From AG25 sp035517615 (GTDB taxonomy: Bacteria > Gemmatimonadota > Gemmatimonadetes > Gemmatimonadales > GWC2-71-9), in assembly GCA_035517615.1 (NCBI GenBank), contig DATIYM010000001.1, forward strand, positions 1 to 64,000: a stretch of DNA of 64,000 nt, read 5' to 3'. Below the pieces are notes generated by a model. The model was not told the DNA's origin. It was given only the letters and a program-made list of their open reading frames with translations, and did no database searches. The position numbers and the translations under genes are program-made. Positions 1 to 7,725 of the stretch are shown one piece after another; positions within the stretch are counted from its first letter, which is position 1, and every line of letters starts with the position of its first letter.

Positions 1-54
1 CGCGCCCTGGCCAAGGCGCTCGAAACCGGAGCACCCGCTCTCGCGTCGCCATGA
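1..54 (+). CDS. 3' end of an upstream gene (partial)
   Basis: An open frame runs from the first base to a TGA at 52-54 and encodes the last 17 residues of a protein ending in ALASP. The stop overlaps the ATG of the next gene in an ATGA junction, the coupling used throughout this bat operon, so this is very probably the preceding operon member. In bat loci that position is often a DUF58, MoxR or DUF4381-type gene. Too little is visible to choose, so no product is named. Confidence 0.6.
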   Translation, partial: RALAKALETGAPALASP

Positions 55-1031
55 GCTTCGCCCGTCCGCTGGTCTTGCTTGCGCTCCTCGCCATCCCCCT
101 GTGGTGGTGGCTCAGGGGGCGGCGCCTCGCGGAGCTGCCGGGCACGGTGATGAGCGACGTCCGCCCCGCCGCCGGCGTGGCCGAGCGATTGTGGATCGCG
201 CGGCTGCCGCTCGCACTGCGCAGTGCCTGCATGGCCGCGTGGATCCTGGCGGCGGCCGGTCCCCGAATCGGGGGGGCGAAGAGCGAGGTGCGGAGCGAAG
301 GAATTTCGATCGTGCTGTGTGTCGACGTATCGAGCAGCATGCTCTCCGAGGACTTCGCCCCATCGAACCGCATCGATGTCGCCAAGCAGACCGCGATCGA
401 TTTCGTCCGGGCTCGCTCATCCGACCGGATCGGGCTGGTCGCCTTCGCGGCGCAGGCCCTCACCCAGGTGCCGATCACGACGGATTACGCCGTCCTCGAT
501 GAGGCGCTCCAGGGGCTGCACATCGGCATGATCGAGGACGGCACGGCCATCGGCACCGCGGTCGCGACCGCCGCCAACCGGTTGCGCCGCGCGCCCGGCA
601 AGTCGCGCGTCATCATTCTCCTCACCGACGGGGTCAACAATCGCGGAACCGTAGACCCTCGCACGGCCGCGCAGGCGGCCGCGGCATTCGGGATCAGGAT
701 CTATGCGATCGGCGTCGGCACGGAAGGCGAGGCGCCCGTACCCACGGGAGAGGGGCCGGAGGGCCTCAGGTACGAGTCGCTCCCCGTGGAAATCGACGAG
801 CGGCTGCTCACGGACATGGCGACGCTCACCGGAGGCCAGTACTTCCGTGCCACCGATAGCGAAACGCTGAGAGACATCTTTGCGCAGATCAATCGGCTCG
901 AGAAGACCGCGGTCCAGCGCGTGATCTACCGCCGCTTCGACGAGGCGTATCGGCTCCCGCTTGGACTCGGGCTCCTCGGACTGGCGCTCGAGATCGTGCT
1001 GTCGGGAACGTTCGCGGTGCGCGTGCCATGA
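51..1031 (+). CDS. batA: BatA-like VWA-domain membrane protein
   Basis: A von Willebrand factor A domain sits between two membrane segments. An N-terminal hydrophobic stretch (residues about 5-21) is followed by a second near residue 60. The VWA domain carries a complete MIDAS: DVSSS from Asp92 (DxSxS), a Thr in the DGTAIGTA stretch, and LLTDG. A hydrophobic helix closes the protein near residue 310. This order and the 326-residue length match BatA of the Bacteroides aerotolerance operon, a metal-dependent protein-interaction module facing the periplasm. Its start overlaps the upstream stop and its own TGA overlaps batB. The exact role of Bat proteins is unsettled in the literature; envelope stress tolerance is the usual proposal. 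Confidence 0.85.
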   Translation: MSFARPLVLLALLAIPLWWWLRGRRLAELPGTVMSDVRPAAGVAERLWIARLPLALRSACMAAWILAAAGPRIGGAKSEVRSEGISIVLCVDVSSSMLSEDFAPSNRIDVAKQTAIDFVRARSSDRIGLVAFAAQALTQVPITTDYAVLDEALQGLHIGMIEDGTAIGTAVATAANRLRRAPGKSRVIILLTDGVNNRGTVDPRTAAQAAAAFGIRIYAIGVGTEGEAPVPTGEGPEGLRYESLPVEIDERLLTDMATLTGGQYFRATDSETLRDIFAQINRLEKTAVQRVIYRRFDEAYRLPLGLGLLGLALEIVLSGTFAVRVP

Positions 1032-2719
1032 TCACGTTCGACGCGCCGTTCGTGCTCGCCCTCGCGCCCCTGGTGGGTGGCGCCGTCTGGTTCGGGGCGG
1101 CCTGGGCGCGCCGCGTTCGCATTCGCCGGGCGGCGCTCTGGTCGCAGCAGGCCGCGAGCCTCGCGCGCCGTTCCGGCCGGGGTGGCCCGACGGCTCTCTC
1201 ACTGGCCGCGTTCCTCGGCACCGTCTCGCTCGCCGGCCCACGCTGGGGTCAGGAGACCGTCGTCACCGAGACGCGCGGTCTGAACGTCGTGATCGCTCTC
1301 GACATCTCACGTTCCATGCTGGCGGAAGACGTTCGGCCCAGCCGTCTCGGGCGCGAGGTCCGCGAGGCGCGCCGACTCGTGCAGGACCTCGATGGCGACC
1401 GCCTGGGGCTGATCGCGTTCGCAGGCTCGAGCTATATCCTTTCTCCTCTTTCGGTGGACGGGTCGGCGTTGATGTTGTATCTCGACGCGCTCGATCCCGA
1501 CGTCGCGTCGGAAGGGGGGACGGACGTCGCGCCCGTGCTCGCGCAGGGTGCCGAGCTGCTGCGCGCCACGAACGATCTCGCGGATCGGGTGCTGGTCGTG
1601 TTCACGGATGGAGAGGCGCACGATTCGGTGTCCAAGATTGTCGAGCAGGCCCAGAAGCTGAACGGTGCCGGTGTGCACCTGATCCTCGTTGCCGAAGGCG
1701 GCACCGCACCCGCGCGCATCCCCGTGCGCGACGATCGCCACAATGTCGAGGGATTTCAGAAGGACCAGGACGGCGAAGTGATCGAAACGGTCCGGCGCGA
1801 CGACATTCTCGGCGCGGCGGCGAATGCGGCGCAAGGTGTCCAGGTTGCCGCCGACCTGTCGGATCAGGCTGGAGCGGTGCGAGATCTCGTCGCGTCCTAC
1901 AAGCGGGCCCGCTCGACCGAGACGCACACCGACCGGGGGCGTCCGCGCGCGTGGGTGCCGGTGCTCACCGCCGTGGGTCTGCTGCTGTTTCAGGCACTCA
2001 CGCGCCGCACCGCCGCGCTGCTCTGCCTCGCCGCGTTGACCGGCTGGGCGCCGGCGCGAGCACAGGACTCGCTCTATCCGCGCAGCACCGCCGAGCGAGC
2101 CTGGGATCAGCATGATCTGAGCCGAGCTCGCCGGGCCTACCTCGCGGAAGCCGCGCGCCGCAAACAGGACGACACGGCCTGGTACAATGCGGGGGCCGCC
2201 GCGCTCGCCGCGGGAGACCATGACAGCGCTCGCGCGCTGCTCTCCAAGGCAGCCACATCGCTCGACCCCGACGTCCGCTTCCGTTCGCTCTACGATCTGG
2301 GCCTGGTCGCACTGCGGGAAGCGGAGTCGGACAGCGTGCATCGCGACGCCCGCCTCGCTGAGGCGGTCCGAGCCTACCGTGAAGCGTTGCTGCTCGAGCC
2401 CCGTGACAGCGCGGCCAAATGGAATCTCGAGCTTGCCGTGCAGCGACGGTCAGGGGGTGGGGGAGGCGGGGGTGGGGGCGGGGGCGGGGGCCAGGGTGGC
2501 GGCGGAGGGGGTGGGGACTCGGGGCAGAATAACAGCAAGCAAAACGCGGAGCCGCCGAAACCCCCGGAGCCGCCAGACGACACCCGGCGGCCGCAGGGGC
2601 TCACTCAGGGCGAGGCGGATCAAATACTCTCTTCGATTGGACGCGAGGAATTGCGGGCGCGGCGCGATCAGAATAGTCGCGTGCAGCGTACCGCAGATCC
2701 CTCAATCAAGGACTGGTGA
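1028..2719 (+). CDS. batB: BatB-BatC fusion: VWA domain plus TPR and glycine-rich tail
   Basis: The N-terminal 320 residues are BatB-like: a membrane helix, a VWA domain with MIDAS DISRS from Asp92 and a VFTDG motif, then a second membrane helix near residue 305. After an Ala-rich junction the protein continues with TPR-like helices (residues about 340-475, with WYNAGAAAL and LGLVALREA cores). A poly-glycine tract, a PPKPPEPP stretch and a charged C-terminal helix follow. In Bacteroidetes the TPR part is the separate protein BatC, so this gene looks like a natural batB-batC fusion. It overlaps batA by ATGA and batD by GTGA. The glycine tract (about residues 476-496) is coded by an extreme G-run. 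Confidence 0.85.
   Translation: MITFDAPFVLALAPLVGGAVWFGAAWARRVRIRRAALWSQQAASLARRSGRGGPTALSLAAFLGTVSLAGPRWGQETVVTETRGLNVVIALDISRSMLAEDVRPSRLGREVREARRLVQDLDGDRLGLIAFAGSSYILSPLSVDGSALMLYLDALDPDVASEGGTDVAPVLAQGAELLRATNDLADRVLVVFTDGEAHDSVSKIVEQAQKLNGAGVHLILVAEGGTAPARIPVRDDRHNVEGFQKDQDGEVIETVRRDDILGAAANAAQGVQVAADLSDQAGAVRDLVASYKRARSTETHTDRGRPRAWVPVLTAVGLLLFQALTRRTAALLCLAALTGWAPARAQDSLYPRSTAERAWDQHDLSRARRAYLAEAARRKQDDTAWYNAGAAALAAGDHDSARALLSKAATSLDPDVRFRSLYDLGLVALREAESDSVHRDARLAEAVRAYREALLLEPRDSAAKWNLELAVQRRSGGGGGGGGGGGGGQGGGGGGGDSGQNNSKQNAEPPKPPEPPDDTRRPQGLTQGEADQILSSIGREELRARRDQNSRVQRTADPSIKDW
2453..2516 (+). repeat. G-run tract with G-quadruplex potential inside batB
   Basis: About 64 bases on the coding strand are almost all G, with at least five runs of five G separated by one to three other bases. 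The tract encodes the poly-glycine linker of the BatB-BatC fusion, and the frame stays open across it. Sequence of this kind satisfies the usual G3+N1-7 quadruplex rule many times over. It is also prone to sequencing and assembly length errors. Confidence 0.7.
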
Positions 2720-5052
2720 TTCTCCCGTTCATTTTGCTCGCGCTTCAGCATAGTGGTCCGCTTCGCGCGACCGCTACGCTGGATCATTCGCACGTGGCGG
2801 TCGGGGATGTCGTGACGCTCACGATACGGGTGCGCACCGAATCATCGCGTCCGGTAACCTACGAGCTGCCCACGCTGGGTGGCGTCAGTCTCGTGCGCAC
2901 GCGTGAGACGGCCGATGTGTCCGTGGCGAGCGGCGGGGTGCAGCGCACCGTGACACGCGAGCTCATGCTGCGCGTGCTGCACCCCGGATCGATCGCCATT
3001 GCCCCCATCAAAGTGCACCAGGGAACGGCCCAAGCCGTCACACGCGCGCTCGCGATCATCGCGGATCCCGCCACGGGTCCGGCGGCCGCGCTGAGTCCAC
3101 GGGCCCGCGATCTCGTGGACCGGGCGAGCGTCCCCGCCCGCAATGACGACGTGTCGGTGGCCCTGCTGGTTTTGAGCGACACCGTACTCGTGGGTGAACA
3201 GCTCGACGTGCTCGTCGCCGCGTGGTTCCCGAGGGACTTGCGGCTGCGACTCCGCGCGCAGCCGCGCATCACGCTGCCTGTACCGGTGGGTGGCTGGTCG
3301 TATCCCGAGGAGCGCATCGACGAGCCGGTTGGTTCGAAGCTGGTCCAGGGGCGGTGGATGGACCTGTACGTGGTCCACGGCATGCTGTTCCCGCTCGTGC
3401 CTGGTCGTCTCGTTCTCCCTCCCGCCTCGGTCGAATACGGCCTGCCCGTATCGTTTTCGATTTTCAGCCGCGAAGAGCGCTACTCGCTGCGTACCGATTC
3501 GCTGGCGGTCATCGTGATTCCGCCGCCGCGAGAGGGACGGCCCAATTCGGATGATCTCGTGGTGGGGAGTGGATTCACGCTGCTCTTGACCGCTGCTCCG
3601 CTCGAGATTCGCGTTGGCGAGCCCATGACGGTCACGGCCACGGTGCACGGCGTCGGCAATGCATCGCTCTGGCCCGCTCCAGACCTGCATTGGCCGACGG
3701 GCTTCCGCGCCTATCCGGCGGAGACGAACGTCGCGCTCGAACCCCAGGACGGGTTCATCGCCGGCACGAAGACGTTCAGCTATCTCGTGGTCCCGGATTC
3801 GGCCGGTGCGTTCACGCTCCCCGAGGTGCGCTATTCGTATTTCGATCTCGCAGCGCGTCGCTACGGGGTGGCGCGGACCGCGCCGCAGCCGGTTACGGTG
3901 CTCAGCGAACCCGAGCAGCGCGCCGCGCGGGCTCTCCCGCCGCTGCTCGAGGACCGCGGTATTGGCTGGCCCGATCAGATTGCCGGTGCGCTTGGGCCAT
4001 GGGGATGGGGCGCCCTTGTGCTCGTACCACCGCTCGTGGCGCTCGCGATCCGGGCCCGCCGGCGCGGCCGCGGGGCGCCCCCGGCGCCGGTCGAGGGGGG
4101 CGCGCGCTACCGCTCGCGGCTGGGCACACTCGAGCGTCGGTTCCAGACGCTGCTCGCAAGCCACGTCCCCGACGTCGCCACCCGCGACGGCGACAGTCTG
4201 GCGCGCGCGCTCAGAGCGGCCGGAATCGAGAGCGCGGTCGCCGATCACGTCATGCGGCTGCGCGACCGGTTGCGGGCCGCCCGGTACGGGCCGGGTGGCA
4301 TGGGAGATCCCGCGAGCCTCGTGGCCGAGCTCGAGCAGGTGCTTCGGGGGCTCGGCGCCGATCAACCCAGACGCAGAAGGCGATTTGTCGCCGCGCTTGG
4401 AATCGGGTTCATCGTGGTGACGCGCTGCACGCAGGCGCAGGCGCCGACCGCGGAAGCGCTGTACAGCGCAGGCGCGCTCCGCGCCGCGGCGGACTCGTTC
4501 GCCGCCCGGGCCGCGCTCGAGCCCGACAACCCGGCCCATTGGTACAACCTGGGCGCGGCGCTGTACCGGGCGGGCGAGGACGGCCGGGCGGTTGCCGCAT
4601 GGACCATGGCAGCGCGCCACGCGCCGAGAAATCCGTTCATCGAGCGGGCCCGCCGCACCATTCCGGCGCCCGATCTCACGACCGAGGACCTTTTGGTGGT
4701 GAGCGTCGCCACGCCGGCGGAATGGGCGCTCGCGTTCGGCCTGGCGTGGCTCGGCGTCTGGCTATCGCTGGCGTTCGGGCGGCGCGCCGTCACGCTCGTG
4801 CTGGTCGCGATCGCCGTCGTCGCCGCGTGGGGTGGAGCCGCGGAATGGCAGCGGCGAGCGAGGCCGCTCGCGGTCGTGATCGATCCCGCGACCTCGGTGC
4901 GCGTAGCGCCTTACGGCACCGCGTCGGCGGCAACCACGCTCGACCCCGGGTCCGCGATTCTGGTACGGCGGACCTACGGGCGCTGGCTCGAGGTGTATCG
5001 CGACGACGGCATCAGCGGTTGGGTGCTCGGGTCCGAGGTAGTGCGGTTATGA
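2716..5052 (+). CDS. batD: BatD-BatE fusion: BatD, TPR and SH3-like domains
   Basis: This protein starts GTG in a GTGA overlap with batB. Residues 1-19 are hydrophobic (signal or anchor). Residues about 20-430 are the BatD region: repeated Ig-like beta domains with the ATLDHSHVAVGDVVTLTI opening and an EPMTVTATVHG repeat. A membrane helix near 430-445 leads to a cytosolic stretch, then a second hydrophobic segment near 560. Two TPR units follow (LEPDNPAHWYNLGAALYRAG), then two more membrane helices and a C-terminal bacterial SH3-like domain ending WVLGSEVVRL. TPR plus membrane plus SH3 is the layout of BatE, so batD and batE appear fused. At 778 residues it is much longer than BatD alone. Confidence 0.8.
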   Translation: MILPFILLALQHSGPLRATATLDHSHVAVGDVVTLTIRVRTESSRPVTYELPTLGGVSLVRTRETADVSVASGGVQRTVTRELMLRVLHPGSIAIAPIKVHQGTAQAVTRALAIIADPATGPAAALSPRARDLVDRASVPARNDDVSVALLVLSDTVLVGEQLDVLVAAWFPRDLRLRLRAQPRITLPVPVGGWSYPEERIDEPVGSKLVQGRWMDLYVVHGMLFPLVPGRLVLPPASVEYGLPVSFSIFSREERYSLRTDSLAVIVIPPPREGRPNSDDLVVGSGFTLLLTAAPLEIRVGEPMTVTATVHGVGNASLWPAPDLHWPTGFRAYPAETNVALEPQDGFIAGTKTFSYLVVPDSAGAFTLPEVRYSYFDLAARRYGVARTAPQPVTVLSEPEQRAARALPPLLEDRGIGWPDQIAGALGPWGWGALVLVPPLVALAIRARRRGRGAPPAPVEGGARYRSRLGTLERRFQTLLASHVPDVATRDGDSLARALRAAGIESAVADHVMRLRDRLRAARYGPGGMGDPASLVAELEQVLRGLGADQPRRRRRFVAALGIGFIVVTRCTQAQAPTAEALYSAGALRAAADSFAARAALEPDNPAHWYNLGAALYRAGEDGRAVAAWTMAARHAPRNPFIERARRTIPAPDLTTEDLLVVSVATPAEWALAFGLAWLGVWLSLAFGRRAVTLVLVAIAVVAAWGGAAEWQRRARPLAVVIDPATSVRVAPYGTASAATTLDPGSAILVRRTYGRWLEVYRDDGISGWVLGSEVVRL

Positions 5053-6740
5053 GCGGCCGGATCGCCGTGCTTGCGAGCCAGGTTGCCGATCAGATCGCCG
5101 CGGGGGAAGTCGTCGAACGACCGGCATCGGTCGTGAAGGAGCTGGTGGAGAATGCACTCGATGCCGGCGCACGCACAGTTCGCGTAGTGATCGAAGATGG
5201 CGGCAAAGCGTTGATCCGAGTCAGTGACGATGGGGAAGGGATGAGCGCTGCCGACGCGGCGCTGGCGCTCGAGCGGCACGCTACCAGCAAGATTCGCGAC
5301 GCATCGGATCTGATTGGAGTCGCGACGTTCGGATTCCGGGGTGAAGCGCTGCCGGCGATCGCTTCGGTGTCCCGCTTCGAGCTGGAAACTGCGGGCGCGG
5401 ACGGGACGGGAACGCGGCTGCGCGTGCTGGGCGGTAAGCGCGACGCGAGCGAGTCGGCCGTGCGGCAACGGGGCACGACCGTGCTCGTGCGCGGGCTGTT
5501 TTTCAATACGCCGGCGCGGCGGAAATTCCTGCGCGCGCAGGTGACCGAAGTGCGGGCCGTCGTCGACGCGCTCACGGTGCTCGCACTCGCGCGGCCGGAT
5601 GTCGCCTTCTCGCTCGAGAGCGATGGTCGCATGCTGCTCGAAGCCCCTCCTGCCGCCCGGCACATCGATCGGATCGCGGCGTTGTGGGGCCGCCCGTTCG
5701 CCGACACGCTCGTTCCCGTCGCCCACCGCGAGGGTCCCCTCGAAATCCGCGGCTTCATCCAGCGTCCCGCGCAGGCCAAACCCACGGGCCGGAAGAGCTG
5801 TGTCGTGGTGCATGGGCGACCAATCCGTGATCCGTTCATCATTCGCGCCGCCGAGGCCGGATATCGCTCGACGATCGCGCCCGGTGACCGCCCATCGATT
5901 CTGCTCTTCCTCGAGCTGCCGGGTGACGCGGTGGACGTGAACGTGCATCCCGCCAAGCTCGAGGTGCGCTTCCGCGAAAAGTTTTTCGTGGAGCACGTGG
6001 TAGAAGCGGCGGTGCGGCGCGCGCTGGCGCCACTTGAGGCGGCATCGCCGGTCGGGGCCGGTGCGGGGAGCGCCCCCACGCCGCAGGGCTTCCCCGGGTC
6101 CGTGCCGAGCTGGGATTCCGACGCGCCGAGTCTGTTTCCTGCGCCGGAAGCGAGTGATGCGCGGTTCGCCGGGCCGTCGAGCCTGCTGCAGGTGTTCGAC
6201 TCCTATATCGTCTTTCAGTCCGATACGTCCGTCGCCATCGTCGATCAGCACTCGGCGCACGAGCGCGTGTTGTACGAAGCCGCCATGCGGCAGCTCACGG
6301 GCGATGGCGCGCCGGCTCAACGTCTGCTCCTGCCCTTGACGCTCGAATTCACGGCTGCCGAGCTCGATGCCATCGAACGTCACCGCCAATTGCTGACCCG
6401 CGTCGGATTTGAAATCGAGCCATTCTCCGGACGCTCGATCATCGTGCACACCGTCCCCAATCCGCATCCACGGTTCGATGCCACGCGCTGCCTGCAGGAG
6501 CTGGTGGCGGATCTCGCGGGCGATCGATTCGGCACGCTGGCGAATCGGCTGGAGCGGTTCGCGGCCACGTACGCGTGTCGCGCGGCGATCAAGGCCGGTC
6601 AACGCCTCGATGCGGACGAGCTCCGGGAGCTGGTGACGCGCCTGCTTGGCGCCACGCTGCCCGCGCATGACGTCCACGGGCGCCCGAGCATCGTGCAGCT
6701 GCCGCGTGAGGAGCTGGAGCGAAGGTTTGGGAGGAGCTGA
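5049..6740 (+). CDS. mutL: DNA mismatch repair protein MutL
   Basis: MutL couples mismatch recognition by MutS to strand incision. The GHKL ATPase motifs are intact: ENALDAGA, DDGEGM and GFRGEALPAIASV in the first 100 residues. A Ser/Gly-rich linker (about residues 325-370) leads to the C-terminal dimer domain. Endonuclease-type MutL has DQHA(x)2E(x)4E, ACRAAIK and CPHGRP. Here they read DQHS from Asp399 with both following glutamates, an intact ACRAAIK, and HDVHGRP with Asp541 where the metal-binding Cys normally lies. A nicking-type MutL is therefore likely but with a changed ligand. The start is the ATG in the ATGA overlap with the batD stop. Length is 563 residues, normal for the family. 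Confidence 0.95.
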   Translation: MSGRIAVLASQVADQIAAGEVVERPASVVKELVENALDAGARTVRVVIEDGGKALIRVSDDGEGMSAADAALALERHATSKIRDASDLIGVATFGFRGEALPAIASVSRFELETAGADGTGTRLRVLGGKRDASESAVRQRGTTVLVRGLFFNTPARRKFLRAQVTEVRAVVDALTVLALARPDVAFSLESDGRMLLEAPPAARHIDRIAALWGRPFADTLVPVAHREGPLEIRGFIQRPAQAKPTGRKSCVVVHGRPIRDPFIIRAAEAGYRSTIAPGDRPSILLFLELPGDAVDVNVHPAKLEVRFREKFFVEHVVEAAVRRALAPLEAASPVGAGAGSAPTPQGFPGSVPSWDSDAPSLFPAPEASDARFAGPSSLLQVFDSYIVFQSDTSVAIVDQHSAHERVLYEAAMRQLTGDGAPAQRLLLPLTLEFTAAELDAIERHRQLLTRVGFEIEPFSGRSIIVHTVPNPHPRFDATRCLQELVADLAGDRFGTLANRLERFAATYACRAAIKAGQRLDADELRELVTRLLGATLPAHDVHGRPSIVQLPREELERRFGRS

Positions 6741-7725
6741 CGCAGCTGCGCCGGTCCGGCCTCTGGTTCCCGTGCTCGTCGGCCCCACGGCGGTCGGGAA
6801 AACCGCGGTCGCGCTCGAGCTCGCGCGCCATGCTGCCGTATCGATCATCTCCGCGGACGCACGCCAGGTGTACCGCGGTCTGGATATCGGCACCGCGAAG
6901 CCCGATCTCGCTGTACGCGCGCGCGTGCCCCACTATGGCATCGACCTCATTGATCCCGGCGAGCGCTACAGCGCGGGGCGGTTTGCGAGTGATGCGGTGG
7001 GGTGGCTCGACGAAATCCAGCGCGCCGGCAGGCAGCCGCTTGTCGTCGGCGGGACGGGCTTCTACGTCAAAGCGCTCGGTGACGGGCTGTTTCGGGAGCC
7101 TCCGCTCGATCTCGCGACGCGCGAGGCGCTGAGATCGTGGACGGCCGAGCTGCCGCTTTCGCGGGCCGCGCATTGGGCGGCGAGACTCGACCGCGGATTT
7201 GCGGGCGGCGGACGCCAACGCGCGGCGCGCGCCATCGAGGTGGCGCTCCTGACCGGCCGGCCGCTCTCCTGGTGGCAGCGGAACGCGCGCCAGAATGGCG
7301 CCATGCGGCCGTGGTACATTCACCTCACGTTGCCACGGGACGCGCTGGTGCGGCGAATCACCGAGCGGGTCGATGGGATGCTCCGGGCTGGGTTCGTGGC
7401 CGAGGTCGCTGGTGCGCTCGGGCGCGGCGTCCCGTCGCACGCACCGGGGCTCGACGGGATTGGGTATCGCGAGGCGGGGCTGATGCTCGAGGGCAGTCTG
7501 CCGGAGAGCGAGCTGCGCGATGCCATCATCCGATCCACCCGTCGCTACGCAAAGCGGCAGGAGACGTGGTTTCGAAATCAGCTGCGGGGAAGCGGGAAGG
7601 GGGAAGCGGGGATCGTGTGGGACTTGGACGCGACCAGTGCGCCTGACGTGCTGGCTGCCCGTATTCTCGAACGCTGGAATGCGTCATCGCCACCGGCTTC
7701 CCCCTTCCCGCTTCCCGCTTCGTGA
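6727..7725 (+). CDS. miaA: tRNA dimethylallyltransferase MiaA
   Basis: MiaA transfers a dimethylallyl group to A37 of tRNAs that read UNN codons. The P-loop GPTAVGKT, the SADARQVYRGLDIGTAKP motif, HYGIDLIDP and the VGGTGFYVKAL segment are all present. No ATG is available: TTG 6727, which overlaps the mutL 3' end by 14 bases and follows a GAGGAG/GAAGG purine run, puts the P-loop at the usual distance from the N-terminus. GTG 6772 would cut too close to it. The last 45 residues are unusual. After the family's WFRNQL motif, a heptamer-repeat array adds GSGKGEAG, and a second array encodes the Pro/Ser-rich last residues. The stop overlaps the bshA GTG. Confidence 0.92.
   Translation: MGGADAAAPVRPLVPVLVGPTAVGKTAVALELARHAAVSIISADARQVYRGLDIGTAKPDLAVRARVPHYGIDLIDPGERYSAGRFASDAVGWLDEIQRAGRQPLVVGGTGFYVKALGDGLFREPPLDLATREALRSWTAELPLSRAAHWAARLDRGFAGGGRQRAARAIEVALLTGRPLSWWQRNARQNGAMRPWYIHLTLPRDALVRRITERVDGMLRAGFVAEVAGALGRGVPSHAPGLDGIGYREAGLMLEGSLPESELRDAIIRSTRRYAKRQETWFRNQLRGSGKGEAGIVWDLDATSAPDVLAARILERWNASSPPASPFPLPAS
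7587..7716. repeat. Inverted pair of heptameric repeat arrays in the 3' end of miaA
   Basis: Three tandem heptamers GGGAAGC, GGGAAGG, GGGAAGC occupy 7587-7607. Their exact 21-base reverse complement occupies 7696-7716, separated by 88 bases. Each arm is followed by a degenerate fourth copy. Both arms are inside miaA and are translated, as GSGKGEAG and as the final PPASPFPLPAS. The pair could form a very stable 21-bp stem just before the bshA start at 7722. No transposase or target duplication is visible. Confidence 0.85.

Noticed and set aside
2842..4620. 592-residue antisense frame in the batD-batE gene
   Set aside because: Arg/His-rich shadow without motifs; the sense gene has recognisable Ig-like, TPR and SH3 regions.
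4974..6893. 639-residue open frame antisense to mutL
   Set aside because: Mirror of mutL codon bias (Arg/Asp/His-rich, no motif); mutL on the other strand is complete.
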